This document shows, piece by piece, positions 35,129 through 44,671 of a stretch of DNA of 64,000 nucleotides (the first letter of the stretch is position 1; each line of letters opens with the position of its first letter). Source of the stretch: Methylobacterium symbioticum (GTDB lineage Bacteria; Pseudomonadota; Alphaproteobacteria; Rhizobiales; Beijerinckiaceae); contig NZ_CABFPH010000014.1 in the NCBI RefSeq assembly GCF_902141845.1, forward strand, positions 17,308 to 81,307, in the 5' to 3' direction. Below the pieces are notes generated by a model. It searched no databases and was not told where the DNA came from. It saw only the letters and a program-made list of their open reading frames with translations. The position numbers and the translations under genes were made by a program.

Positions 35129-36667
35129 ATGCCGGCCAGGAGAGAGCTGACCATGCGACAGATCAAACAGATGCTGCGGCTCGCCCACGACGGGGTGAGC
35201 GCGCGTGAGATCGGGCGAACGCTGGGCATCGCCCGCTCGACCGTGCAGGACAACCTCGGCCGAGCCACCGCCGCCGGCCTGACCTGGCCGCTCGACGCCG
35301 AGGTCACGGACGCGGTGCTGGAGCAGCGCCTGTTCGCCCGGGCCGGCGTGAAGCAGGGCATGCGCCGCCTGCCCGAGCCGGACTGGCCCTGCGTCATCCG
35401 GGAGATGCGCCGGTCCGGGGTCAACCTGACCGTGCTCTGGGAGGAGTACCGGGAGACCCATCCAGACGGCTACGGCTACTCCCGGTTCTGCGATCTCTAC
35501 AGGGAGTTCGAGCGCCGGCTCACCCCGGTGATGCGCCAGCACCATGCCGCCGGCGACAAGGTCTTCGTCGATTACTCCGGCAAGAAGATCGAGATCGTCG
35601 ATCCCACCACTGGCATCGTGCGCGAGGCCGAGATCTTCGTGGCGGTGCTGGGCGCGTCGAGCCTGACCTACGCCGAGGCGACCTGGACCCAGACGCTGCC
35701 CGACTGGATCGGCGCGCATGTCCGCCTGTTCCGCTTCCTCGGCGGCGTCCCCCGCCTCGTCGTGCCCGACAACCTCAAGAGCGCCGTTCACAAAGCCTCG
35801 TTCTACGATCCAGAGATCAACCGCTCCTATGGGATGATGGCCGACCATTACGGCGTCGGCATCCTGCCGGCCCGGCCACGCAAGCCCCGCGACAAGGCCA
35901 AGGTCGAGGCCGGCGTGCGCTTGGCCCAAACCTACATCCTGGGGCGGCTTCGGCGACAGACGTTCTTCTCGCTCGCCGAATGCAACGCCGCCATCGCCAC
36001 GATGGTCGAGCGTATCAATGCCCACCCGATGCGCAGGCTCGGCACGACCCGACGCGCCCTGTTCGAGGCGATCGAGCGAGCGGCGCTCCGTCCCCTGCCG
36101 GCGGAGGACTACGCCTTCTCCGAATGGCGGCTGGCCCGGGTCAACCTCGACTACCACGTCGAGGCGGCCGGCTTCCTGTACTCGGTGCCCCACGCCCTGA
36201 TCCGCGAGCAGGTCGACCTCCGCATCACGGCGCGCACCATCGAGGTGTTCCACCGCGGTCAGCGCGTCGCCGCCCATGAGCGCCGTTATGCCGGCCGGCG
36301 ACACGGCACCGATCCCGAGCACATGCCGAGCGCGCATCGGCGCTACGCCGAGTGGAGCCCCGAGCGCTTCCGGCGCTGGGCACGCGGTATCGGCCCGGAG
36401 ACCGAGGGGCTCGTCGTCGCCATCCTCCACGACCGTCCGCATCCAGAGCAGGGCTTCCGTACCTGCTTAGGCATCCTGCGCCTCTATCGCGGGCTCGACC
36501 CCGGCCGGGCGGAGGCCGCCTCGGCCCGCGCGGTCGCCATCGGCGCACTCACCTACAAGAGCATCGCCTCGATCCTCAGCCTGGGCCTCGACCGCACCGC
36601 GCCGTCTGCCGAGGCCGCTCCCGTCCTGCTCCACCCCAACCTGCGCGGCCCGCGCTACTTCCACTGA
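35129..36667 (+). CDS. istA: IS21-family transposase IstA
   Basis: 512 residues. N-terminal helix-turn-helix (VSAREIGRTLGIARSTVQDN), a DDE integrase core with FVDYSGKKIEIVD (first Asp), VVPDNLKSAV (second Asp) and a Lys-rich KPRDKAKVEAGV (Glu), then a C-terminal domain with SVPHALIREQVDLR. The frame is intact and of normal length. It cuts and joins the IS ends, assisted by IstB encoded 11 bases downstream. Confidence 0.95.
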   Translation: MPARRELTMRQIKQMLRLAHDGVSAREIGRTLGIARSTVQDNLGRATAAGLTWPLDAEVTDAVLEQRLFARAGVKQGMRRLPEPDWPCVIREMRRSGVNLTVLWEEYRETHPDGYGYSRFCDLYREFERRLTPVMRQHHAAGDKVFVDYSGKKIEIVDPTTGIVREAEIFVAVLGASSLTYAEATWTQTLPDWIGAHVRLFRFLGGVPRLVVPDNLKSAVHKASFYDPEINRSYGMMADHYGVGILPARPRKPRDKAKVEAGVRLAQTYILGRLRRQTFFSLAECNAAIATMVERINAHPMRRLGTTRRALFEAIERAALRPLPAEDYAFSEWRLARVNLDYHVEAAGFLYSVPHALIREQVDLRITARTIEVFHRGQRVAAHERRYAGRRHGTDPEHMPSAHRRYAEWSPERFRRWARGIGPETEGLVVAILHDRPHPEQGFRTCLGILRLYRGLDPGRAEAASARAVAIGALTYKSIASILSLGLDRTAPSAEAAPVLLHPNLRGPRYFH

Positions 36668-36678
36668 CGGAGACGACG

Positions 36679-37422
36679 ATGCTCACTCATCCCACCCTCG
36701 ATCTCCTGCGCGAACTCGGCCTGACCGGCATGGCCTCTGGCTACAGAGCGCTCGACGCCAACCCGGAAGCCGGCGCGCTCTCGCACGCCGAGTGGCTCGG
36801 GCTCCTGCTCGAACACGAGGCCACCGCCCGCCGGCAGAAGCGCTTCGAGACCCGCGCACGGGCCGCCCGCCTGCGCCACCCTGCCAGCATCGAGGATGTC
36901 GACTACCGCAGCCATCGTGGCCTCGACCGCGCGCTGTTCCTCAAGCTCGCCACCGGCGACTGGATCCGGACCCGGCGCAACCTCGTCATCACCGGCCCCT
37001 GCGGCGTCGGAAAGAGTTGGCTGGCCTGCGCGCTGGGACACAAGGCTTGCCGGGACGACCTCTCGGTTCTGTACTATCGGGTCCCGCGCCTGTTTGCGGC
37101 CTTGAGCCTCGCCCGCGGCGATGGCCGATACGGCAGGCTGCTGCGCCAGATCGCCCGTGTGAACCTGCTGATCCTCGACGACTGGGGCCCCGAACCGCTC
37201 CTACCCGAGCAGGCGCGGGACCTCCTCGAGATCATCGAGGATCGCTACGACACTGGCGCGACCCTGATCACCAGCCAGGTACCGGTCGACCGCTGGTACG
37301 AGATCATCGGCATTCCGACGCTCGCCGATGCCGTCCTCGACCGGCTGCTTCACAACGCGCACCGGATCGAGCTCGCCGGCGAGAGCCTGCGCAAACGAAA
37401 GGCGGCCGAGCAAGCCGCTTGA
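36679..37422 (+). CDS. istB: IS21-family helper ATPase IstB
   Basis: 247 residues, AAA+ ATPase with Walker A ITGPCGVGKSWLA and Walker B NLLILDDWGPEPL. The start ATG at 36679 follows a GGAG site (acggagacgacg). It regulates target capture by IstA. The frame is intact, so this copy of the element may still move. Confidence 0.95.
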   Translation: MLTHPTLDLLRELGLTGMASGYRALDANPEAGALSHAEWLGLLLEHEATARRQKRFETRARAARLRHPASIEDVDYRSHRGLDRALFLKLATGDWIRTRRNLVITGPCGVGKSWLACALGHKACRDDLSVLYYRVPRLFAALSLARGDGRYGRLLRQIARVNLLILDDWGPEPLLPEQARDLLEIIEDRYDTGATLITSQVPVDRWYEIIGIPTLADAVLDRLLHNAHRIELAGESLRKRKAAEQAA

Positions 37423-37479
37423 CCGCCTGAACCAACCTCGTGATCTTCCACCCAGACCCGCGGGAGCGCCTCCGCCACC

Positions 37480-37572
37480 GGCCGGCTTCAGATCGGAACG
37501 GTGGCCGGCTTCGCCTCGGAATGACGGCCGGCTTCAAATCGGAATCCCCGGCCGGCTTCGTCGGAATACGCA
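37480..37572. repeat. right-end multiple transposase-binding repeats of the IS21 element
   Basis: Four copies of ggccggcttc(n)tcggaat, the complement of the left repeats, start near 37480, 37502, 37525 and 37549; the last forms the right terminal repeat. Confidence 0.85.
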
Positions 37573-37578
37573 CTCTTC
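37573..37578. repeat. IS21 target-site duplication, right copy
   Basis: ctcttc, identical to 34946-34951. Confidence 0.92.
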
Positions 37579-37755
37579 CGCCTTGTAGCCGGTCATGCGG
37601 GTGAAGGCCGGGTTCACGTACTCGATGCGCGGACCGGGTTCTTCGAGCTCGGCGGAGGTGATGAGGACGGCTTCCCCGCTGGCCTCGACCGCGGCGAGCA
37701 GGAGACCGGCATCCGTCGGAACCCGTTGCGTCGCGTTCCGATCTCGCACGTCCAC
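37573..37755 (-). pseudogene. HWE histidine kinase, N-terminal part, separated by IS21 insertion
   Basis: Encodes the start of the disrupted kinase: LLLAAVEASGEAVLITSAEL, then YVNPAFTRMTGYKAEE up to the IS boundary. The start is probably the GTG at 37753-37755 (VDVRDRN), which aligns with the GTG start of the paralog at 40603 (VAVRDGL). The rest of the gene is at 34109-34951. No full product can be made. Confidence 0.85.
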
Positions 37756-38099
37756 CGCTCCCGAACCTCGGCGCCAGGCGCGTCCTGGGTGCCAAGCCGG
37801 CCCCAACCCGGGCATGACTTACAACCAACCGTGGCCGTCCAGGTTTCCGGCGCCTGACGGACGGGGACCGTCCATGGCGAGCCGAAGGGCAGGTCCGCCT
37901 CCCTGGCCCGGCCGTCCCCGAGGCCGGTGCCGGGGCGCGCAGGGTCGGAAGGCCAGCAAGCGCCCGTTTGCGGCCGGGCGAAGCCAGCCTTGTGCATGAC
38001 GTGCGCGATCACGTCGGGGCTCTCCGCCCCAGGGCTCGCCTGTGCTACGGTCACGCCGAACGGCGGGCCCGAGGTGGCGCCACGTCAGGCGACGATGTC
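37756..38099. other. 344-base divergent intergenic region
   Basis: Lies between the start of the disrupted kinase and the LOV kinase. No gene, dyad or sigma-type promoter was recognised. Part may encode a longer N-terminus of the LOV kinase, since its frame is open from a TTG at 37968. Confidence 0.4.
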
Positions 38100-39566
38100 T
38101 TGACCGACTTCCGGGAACACGACTGCATCACGGCCGAACTGACGCGCTCGGACGCTAGCTCCGATCCGTTCGCCGCTGCGGTACGCGCGACGCGGATGCC
38201 GATGATCGTCACGGACCCGAACCGGCCCGACAACCCCATCGTGTTCGCCAACGCCGCCTTCACGAAACTCACCGGCTACGCGAACGAGGAGATCCTCGGC
38301 CGGAACTGCCGGTTCCTCCAAGGTCCGGAGACCAACCGGTACGACGTCGCCCGCATACGGGACGCTATCGAGCGGCGCGAGCCCATCGAGCTCGAACTGC
38401 TCAACCACAAGAAGTCCGGCGAGGTCTTCTGGAACCGGCTGCTGGTCTCGCCGGTGTTCGACCGAGCCGGCGTGCTGACCCACTTCTTCGCCTCGCAATT
38501 TGACGTCACGCTGGAGCGGGACAAGCTGGTGCGTCTCCAGGACGACCTTGCGGTCCGCGGGCGGGAGGTGGCGCGCCGCAAGGTCGAGCTCGCCCGCACC
38601 GAGGAGCGGATGCGGTTCGCCCTCAAGGCCGGGCGGATCGGCTCTTGGACCCTCGACCTCGCCGACCGGCGGCTTGAGGCCTCCGACATCTGCAAGGAGA
38701 ACTTCGGCCGGAACGTCGCCGATCCGTTCGGCTACGATGACCTGCTGGCCGCCGTCGTACCCGACGACCGGGAGCGGATGGAGGAGGCGGTGCGGGAGTC
38801 CATCGCCGGGCACGGGGATTACGACATCGAGTATCGGGTGCGCACGCCGTCGGGCGAGGAGCGCTGGGTGCACGTCCGCGGGCAGACGTTCTACGACGCG
38901 AACGGCAGCCCGGTGAGCATGGCCGGAGTGTCCATCGACGTCACGGAGCGCAGGCGCGTCGAGGAGCAGCGCCAGTTGCTGGCGGGCGAGCTCACCCACC
39001 GGGTCAAGAACTCGATGGCGACGATGCAATCCATCGCCCACCAGACGCTGCGTAACGCGGCAAGCCTGGACGAGGCGCGCAAGACGCTCGACGCGCGCCT
39101 GGCATCCCTGGCGGCGGCCCATGACGCGCTGACCCGCGAGAGCTGGGAAGGGGCGACCCTCGGCGAAATCGTCGAGCGCGCCCTGCAGCCGTTCCGGAGC
39201 GGGTCGGCCAGGCGCTTCACCGTCGCCGGCCCGCAGGTGTGGCTGTCGCCGCGCGCCAGCCTCGCTTTCGTGCTGGCGCTGCACGAGTTGGCGACGAACG
39301 CCGTGAAGTACGGTGCGCTATCGAACGACGCGGGCCGCGTGGTCCTGGATTGGGGCCTCGACGAAGGGCGGCATCTGGCCCACCTGTGGCTGCGTTGGGA
39401 GGAGCTCGGAGGCCCACCCGTCGCGAAGCCGGCGCGGAACGGCTTCGGTTCGCGCATGATCGAGCGGGCGCTCGCGATGGAACTCGGAGGCCGGGCCAGG
39501 ATCGAGTACCGACCGGGCGGCGTCGTGTTCACGTTTGAGGCGCCATTGCCCGAGCGGGTGTCCTAG
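38100..39566 (+). CDS. blue-light-type LOV domain HWE histidine kinase
   Basis: 488 residues from a TTG at 38100 ([10 protein letters not shown]); no ATG is available before the LOV domain, so the start is uncertain. The LOV domain (about 20-130) has the photoactive motif GRNCRFLQG with the flavin-adduct cysteine, and [15 protein letters not shown] coiled coil and a second PAS (about 170-300, [12 protein letters not shown]) lead to the HWE kinase: [18 protein letters not shown] with the phospho-His, [14 protein letters not shown] and [11 protein letters not shown]. Cytoplasmic. In the family, blue light changes kinase activity, often feeding the PhyR-EcfG stress pathway. Confidence 0.88.
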   Translation: MTDFREHDCITAELTRSDASSDPFAAAVRATRMPMIVTDPNRPDNPIVFANAAFTKLTGYANEEILGRNCRFLQGPETNRYDVARIRDAIERREPIELELLNHKKSGEVFWNRLLVSPVFDRAGVLTHFFASQFDVTLERDKLVRLQDDLAVRGREVARRKVELARTEERMRFALKAGRIGSWTLDLADRRLEASDICKENFGRNVADPFGYDDLLAAVVPDDRERMEEAVRESIAGHGDYDIEYRVRTPSGEERWVHVRGQTFYDANGSPVSMAGVSIDVTERRRVEEQRQLLAGELTHRVKNSMATMQSIAHQTLRNAASLDEARKTLDARLASLAAAHDALTRESWEGATLGEIVERALQPFRSGSARRFTVAGPQVWLSPRASLAFVLALHELATNAVKYGALSNDAGRVVLDWGLDEGRHLAHLWLRWEELGGPPVAKPARNGFGSRMIERALAMELGGRARIEYRPGGVVFTFEAPLPERVS

Positions 39567-40603
39567 GTGCCTTGGTCATCCGTCCCTGATCCTCCTTCCG
39601 CCAGTGCGGGCAACGGCATGCGGACGGAGACCTGCAACCCGTCCGGGGCAAAGGCGACGTCGACCTCGGCGCCCGTCTGCGCGGCCAGGATCTTGTTGAG
39701 GAGGCGGTGGCCGAAGCCCTCGCGGGTGGGATGCATGGCCGGTGGGCCGTCGTGCTCGGCCCAGTCCCAGCGCAAGCCTCGGCCGGAGCCCCGGTCCTCG
39801 ATGCGCCAGGTCACCTGAAGCCTGCCGTTCGGGTCCGCGAGCGACCCGTGCCGCAGGGCGTTGGTGGTCAACTCGTGCAGGGCCATGCCCACGGGCACGG
39901 CGAGTTCGGACGGCAGGACGACCCTCGGCCCGTCCAGGGTCAGGCGCCCGCGCTCGTCGTAGGGGTCGAGTTCGGCCCTCAGCAACCCCTCGAACGAGGC
40001 GGCCTAGTCGAGATTCTCGGTGATCAGCGCGTGCGTCCGGGCCAGGGAGGAGATCCGGCCCGACAGGGCGCGGGTGAACTCGGTGGCCGAGAGCGAGGAG
40101 CGCATCGTCGCGTTCAGCACCGCCTGCACCGTCGCCAGCGTGTTCTTCACCCGGTGGTGGAGCTCGCGCACCAGCAGCGCCTGGCGGTCCTCGCCGGCGC
40201 GCCGCCCGGTGACGTCGCGCTGCGCCGAGACCCAGTTCGTGACTTGACCGCCGGCGTCGCACACCGGCGTGATCAGCCACTCGACCATGTAGGCCGATCC
40301 GTCCTTGCGGTAGTTAAGCGCCTCGCCCTGGGCCGTCTCGCCGGCCTCAAGCGAGGCGCGCAGTCCGTCCAGGACGGACCGGTCGGTGCCGGGACCCTGT
40401 AGGAAGCGGGGTGAGCGCCCCACGACCTCGTCGGCCGCATAGCCGGTCATGCGGGTGAAGGCCGGGTTGGCGTACTCGATGCGCGGGCCTGGCTCGTCGA
40501 GGTCGCCCGAGGTGATCAAGATGGCTTCCCCGGTCGCCTCGACGGCCGCCTGCAGCAGCCTGAGGTCGACCGTACCCAGCTTCAACCCGTCTCGCACGGC
40601 CAC
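39563..40603 (-). pseudogene. HWE histidine kinase with an in-frame amber codon
   Basis: The frame starts at a GTG (40601-40603) after a GGAGGGG site and reads PAS (YANPAFTRMTGYAADEVVGRSPRFLQG), the phospho-His LVRELHHRVKNTLATVQ, up to ITENLD, then TAG at 40004-40006. In the same frame it goes on as AASFEGLLRAELDP with the ATPase boxes ALHELTTNALRHGSL and REGFGHRLLNKIL, to the stop at 39563. The TAG aligns to a Gln in both paralogs, so it is a CAG to TAG change between the dimerisation and ATPase domains. Called a pseudogene; a split kinase cannot be excluded. Confidence 0.85.
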
Positions 40604-41537
40604 CCCGCCCCTCCAGGATCAGCCGTCGTGAACCGGCTCGAAAAACCTCGCGCGAAGCCGCGTCCAGGCACACGTTTGCAGAACCGCCGACCAGAGACCC
40701 GGTTGCAACGGCAGGTGGCGGCCGGGGATGCGCTCCTTCGTCCCGCAGGGCCAGGATGACCGGCGGTCCGCTTGCGTACTGAATGCGTCCGGGGCGTGGT
40801 GACGGGAGGGCTCGGCGTGGCGGAAGGCCAGTCCTGAAGCCGTAGCCATCCCGAGCATGACGCCGCTCGCCCGGGGCAAAACATCCGGGCGCGACCGAGG
40901 TTGATGTTGGCACGTCCCATGGCGGAGGGCATCGAGACGAACCGGGTGAACGGGGTCGCCTGGAGAGGATTGAGGTGGGCCGCCCCTACATACGGCAGTT
41001 GGACGAAATGACGGCCTTCCGACCGTCGTCGGCCATATTGGACTTGCAGGTCGCGCCGTTCCGGAGGTCCCAGTCCTTCGAGGTCGAGGCCAGGAGGTCC
41101 GGCGCCTGGCGCGAGACGTTGGGCGTCATCGCGGCCGCCCGCTCTGCCGTGGGGACCGACGACCTGCGGTGATGGATCGGCCTGCCATGCGGACACCGAG
41201 GGAACCTTGCGCCCGTGAACCCATCCCGTTCGAGGATTCGATCCCTCGTGCCCGGGAGCGTCGGCCGCTCCTCCGGTGAGATCTACCTCGACATCCTGAG
41301 CCGGCTCGCGCCGGGCGCCGCCTGCGACAGGGTCATGCCGGCCGACGCCGACGCGGCGCTGCCGCAGGGCATGGCCCTGGCCGGGTCCGACGCGGCGTTC
41401 CTCAGGTGCGGGGCGCGCGTGGGGGATCGTGGGGGATGTCGTGTTTCCGCTTCCCCAGGCCCGCCTGCTGCCCGAACCGACCCTGAGATCCCTCTCCTTA
41501 CGCGAGCGAGGTTGACGCTTGCCCCTCGCCGGTATGC
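40604..41537. other. 934-base gap without a recognised gene
   Basis: Between the amber-carrying kinase and the MHYT protein. Frames on both strands are open because of high GC, but none shows a family motif, a leader or a good ribosome site. The stretch 40900-41170 has slightly protein-like frames on both strands; it may be a decayed gene. Confidence 0.4.
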
Positions 41538-43925
41538 TCAGGCGCGTTTTCGGGCGTCGGCGATGAGCGGAATCGTGCCATGCGTGTATTGGGCGAACTC
41601 GCCGATGGGCGACGGCCGTCCCATCAGGTAGCCCTGTGCCTCGTGGCATCGCTCGGCCACAAGGAAGCCGAGCTCCGCCTCCGTCTCGACGCCCTCGGCT
41701 AGGACCGGAAGCCCGAGGCCGCGGCCCAGGCCAAGGACCGAGCGCACGATGGCCGCCGTCTGCTCGTTGCTGTCGACCGAGCGCACGAACGAGCCGTCGA
41801 TCTTGATCTTGTCGAACGGGAACGAGCGCAGGTTCGAAAGGGACGAGTAGCCCGTGCCGAAATCGTCCATGGCGATGCGGAGGCCCAGCGCCTTCAACTG
41901 CCGAAGGGTCAGCAGCGCCCGGTTCGGGTCGCTGATCAGCGCCGTCTCGGTCACTTCGACCTCAAGCCGGTATGGCGCAAGCCCGGTCTTGAGCAACACC
42001 TCGTGTACCAGGCCGACGAGGTGGGGGCTGTGGATCTGCACCGCCGAGACGTTGACCGCGACGGCGAGCGGTTGCGGCCAGGTCGCGGCCTCGCGGCAGG
42101 CCTCGCGCAGAACCCACTCGCCGATCTGCAGGATGGCGTCGCTCTCCTCGGCGATGGGGATGAACACCGCTGGCGAGACATAGCCGCGCTCGGGGTGCTT
42201 CCAGCGCAGCAGCGCCTCGAAGCCGATGACCTCGCCCGTGCCGACGTCGGTCTGGGGCTGGTAGACGAGCTGCATCTCCCCGCGAGCCACGGCGTGGCGC
42301 AGGTCATGCTCCAGCAGGCGGCGCTCGCGCACCTCGACGCCCATCTTCGCCTCGAAGAAGCGGTAGGTGCCACGCCCTTCCGACTTGGCGCGGTAGAGAG
42401 CGGTGTCGGCGTAGCTCAGGAGAGCGGCCCGCTCCTGTGCATCGTCCGGATAGAGGGCGATGCCGATGCTGGTCGCGATCTGTGGCCCGCCACCGTCCGT
42501 CCTGCCGGCGCGAAGCGCCTCCAGGATGCGCTCGGCGAGGCGGCCGGCCTCGGATGGCCCCGCGCACGGCATCAGGACGGCGAACTCGTCGCCGCCGAGG
42601 CGGGCCATCATCTGCGTGTCGTCGAGCTCGGCTGAGACGATGCGGGCGACGCTCTCCAGCATGGCGTCGCCGGCGGCGTGGCCGAACAAGTCGTTGACCT
42701 CCTTGAAGCGGTCGAGGTCGAGGCACAGCACCGCGAGCTTGCGCCCGCTCGCGTCCGCGGCGCGCAGCTCCTGGTCGATGCGCTTGGCGAAGCTGGCGCG
42801 GTTGGCCAGCCCCGTGAGCGCGTCGTGGTGGGCAAGGAACTGGATCTGGCTCTCGGCCTGGCGGCGGGCCCGCAGGTCGCGCACGGCGACGGCGAAGTGC
42901 GGGCGCCCGCCATACTCGACCGATTGCATGATGATCTCGACCGGCACCAGGGCACCGTCGGCCAGCCGGAGCTCGGCCTCGACCGGCCGCTCCGGATGGC
43001 TCGCCAGGGCGAGGCGGGCGGTGTCGCCGGGCAGGTGCGCCGACAGCGCCGTGCCCGCGAGCGCGGCCTGCGGCAGGCCGACGAGCTTAGCGAAGGCCCG
43101 GTTCGCGCTGACGATGGTGTCGCCGGTGCAGACGACGAGCCCTTCGACCGCTGCGTTGGCGAGGCTGCGCAGGCGGTCGGCCTCCACTTGCGCGTGACCT
43201 CGGTCGCGCACGTCGAGGGTCAGGGCGGCGGCCGCCAGGAGCAGGATGGCGAAGCTCGCGAGCGCGACCGCGACGGCAAGCCATGCGTTCGGGACCGCCG
43301 CCTCGGAAACGGCGAGCGTCGGGTCGGGCGTTATGGTGACGGCGCCCATGGCGGTGAAGTGATGGCTGCAGATGGCCAGCAGCAGCAGCAGGGCCGCCGG
43401 CAATTGCCGGACGAGGCCGCGGGCCCCTACCTGTGCCACCAGCGCCGCGCCGCCCAGGATGCCGCCGAGCGCGAGCGAGACGGCGACGGTGGCCGGGTCC
43501 CAGGTCTTGTGCCCGGCGACGTCGTAGGCGGCCATGCCGGTGTAGTGCATCGCGGCGATGCCGAAGCCGAGGATGGCGCCCCCGGCCCAGGCGGCCGTGC
43601 GCCCTCCCACCAGCACCGCGAGCGAGAGCCCGGACCCAGCCAGCGCGACGGCGATGACGAGGGAAATGCCGGTGAGCGCGACGTCGTAGCCGCTCGGCAC
43701 GCCCGGTGCGAAGGCCAGCATGGCGATGAAATGGGTCGCCCAGATGCCGGAGCCGCCGGCGGTTGCCGCCACGGCGAGCCAGCCGGCCTGCGCCCAAGCC
43801 CTCGCCCGGCTCGCGTGGCTGATTAGGCAAACCGTTGTCAGGGCCGAGAGCGCGCAGATGGCCGCCGCGAGCGCGACGAGGCGGAAATCATGGGCCTCGA
43901 CAAGGCATCCGACGACGGTGAGCAT
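41538..43925 (-). CDS. MHYT-PAS-GGDEF-EAL cyclic-di-GMP protein
   Basis: 795 residues. The first 240 form an MHYT membrane sensor with seven helices and the motifs GIWATHFIAML, AAMHYTGM and SHHFTAMGAV, thought to bind a metal and sense gas or redox. A PAS domain (about 255-370) precedes a GGDEF domain with MARLGGDEFAVLM but no RxxD inhibitory site at the usual place, and an EAL domain with GFEALLRWKHP, MDDFGTGYSSLS and PVLAEGVETEAEL. Both catalytic motifs look intact, so it may make and break c-di-GMP. Confidence 0.92.
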   Translation of the reverse strand: MLTVVGCLVEAHDFRLVALAAAICALSALTTVCLISHASRARAWAQAGWLAVAATAGGSGIWATHFIAMLAFAPGVPSGYDVALTGISLVIAVALAGSGLSLAVLVGGRTAAWAGGAILGFGIAAMHYTGMAAYDVAGHKTWDPATVAVSLALGGILGGAALVAQVGARGLVRQLPAALLLLLAICSHHFTAMGAVTITPDPTLAVSEAAVPNAWLAVAVALASFAILLLAAAALTLDVRDRGHAQVEADRLRSLANAAVEGLVVCTGDTIVSANRAFAKLVGLPQAALAGTALSAHLPGDTARLALASHPERPVEAELRLADGALVPVEIIMQSVEYGGRPHFAVAVRDLRARRQAESQIQFLAHHDALTGLANRASFAKRIDQELRAADASGRKLAVLCLDLDRFKEVNDLFGHAAGDAMLESVARIVSAELDDTQMMARLGGDEFAVLMPCAGPSEAGRLAERILEALRAGRTDGGGPQIATSIGIALYPDDAQERAALLSYADTALYRAKSEGRGTYRFFEAKMGVEVRERRLLEHDLRHAVARGEMQLVYQPQTDVGTGEVIGFEALLRWKHPERGYVSPAVFIPIAEESDAILQIGEWVLREACREAATWPQPLAVAVNVSAVQIHSPHLVGLVHEVLLKTGLAPYRLEVEVTETALISDPNRALLTLRQLKALGLRIAMDDFGTGYSSLSNLRSFPFDKIKIDGSFVRSVDSNEQTAAIVRSVLGLGRGLGLPVLAEGVETEAELGFLVAERCHEAQGYLMGRPSPIGEFAQYTHGTIPLIADARKRA

Positions 43926-44068
43926 GAGGCGGCCCCGGGGACGTTCGAATCCCCATGTTGGGCCATGTCGGTGTAGATCGATTTAATGGCGCGCGACCGG
44001 TATATGGATCCACACGCAAGGCCCTGAAGCTTTGCTGCGGCGCGCCGTCGCAACTTCGTTCCTGTCGT

Positions 44069-44260
44069 TCAAGCCTGGGCAACCGACCCGAACGCTTCCA
44101 GGGCCGTTCGCCCGGCGTCGGAGGCATCCTCGGCGGAAGCATAAGCTTCCGGGGAGACGCGGATGGACACGCCGTCCGCGTCGGTCAGGTGCCAACGATA
44201 CTGACCGTGGCTCTCGCCGCAGGCCTCGACGGTGACGGCCACCGGCGTCGGGTCGTCCAT
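44069..44260 (-). CDS. small protein of unknown function in the stress operon
   Basis: 63 residues: VTVEACGESHGQYRWHLTDA, then GVSIRVSPEAYASAEDAS and a helical end. The pattern of a beta strand pair with an evenly charged helix is weakly like DUF1508 proteins. It starts 3 bases after the DUF3140 stop, so it is co-transcribed from the EcfG-type promoter. Function unknown. Confidence 0.65.
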   Translation of the reverse strand: MDDPTPVAVTVEACGESHGQYRWHLTDADGVSIRVSPEAYASAEDASDAGRTALEAFGSVAQA

Positions 44261-44263
44261 GCC

Positions 44264-44614
44264 TCAGGCTTCCTTCAGCGGGTCGTGGCCCCAGTTCATC
44301 AGCGACAGCCGCCAGGGCGAGTCCTTCACCGCGTCCTTGTCCTTCGGGCCGCCCTGCTTGAGGTGGCGGTGCACGTAGCCGACGACCTTGCGCATGTGCC
44401 CGTAATCGTCTTCCGACAACTCGGACTTGTTCTTGTGAAGCATCTCGACGATGCGCCGCCCCTCCACATGGCCCGTCGCCTCGCCGCCGTCCTTCCTCTG
44501 CCCGACCGACTGGCTGTCCTTGCTCTTGAGGTGCTTCTCCAGGGCCGCAGCCGTCATGTTCACGACCTCCTTGAACGCCTTGTAGGTCGTCTCGTGGTCG
44601 TCCGTCCCGGCCAT
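44264..44614 (-). CDS. DUF3140-domain protein
   Basis: 116 residues, soluble and charged. The typical pattern is SQSVGQRKDGGEATGHVEGR, then YGHMRKVVGYVHRHLKQ and SPWRLSLMNWGHDP, matching DUF3140 as I recall it. Second gene of the operon headed by the ferritin-like gene (57-base gap). Function not known; association with general stress is by location. Confidence 0.75.
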   Translation of the reverse strand: MAGTDDHETTYKAFKEVVNMTAAALEKHLKSKDSQSVGQRKDGGEATGHVEGRRIVEMLHKNKSELSEDDYGHMRKVVGYVHRHLKQGGPKDKDAVKDSPWRLSLMNWGHDPLKEA

Positions 44615-44671
44615 TTTTCGCCTCCGCTCGGGTGTTGGGCGACCCCGCTCGGGGCCGCCTTAGGGTCGAGG

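Larger units (their letters stand above)
34952..37572 (+). mobile_element. complete IS21-family insertion sequence (2621 bp)
   Basis: Ends are TGCGGATTCCGACGGAAGCC on the left and, read inward from the right, TGCGTATTCCGACGAAGCC, both with the TG...CA termini of IS21 elements. A 6-base target duplication, ctcttc, flanks the element (34946-34951 and 37573-37578). It encodes istA and istB in order and carries four imperfect internal repeats at each end. Removing the element plus one ctcttc restores the reading frame of the host kinase (KAEE-VLG), which fixes the boundaries precisely. Confidence 0.95.

Noticed and set aside
40004..40006. Genome-wide recoding of TAG (for example to pyrrolysine)
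   Set aside because: soxB and the L,D-transpeptidase end in TAG at normal family length, so amber is an ordinary stop.
40582..41649. 355-codon minus-strand frame in the gap before the MHYT gene
   Set aside because: Overlaps the 5' end of the amber kinase and the 3' end of the MHYT gene; no motif or leader recognised.
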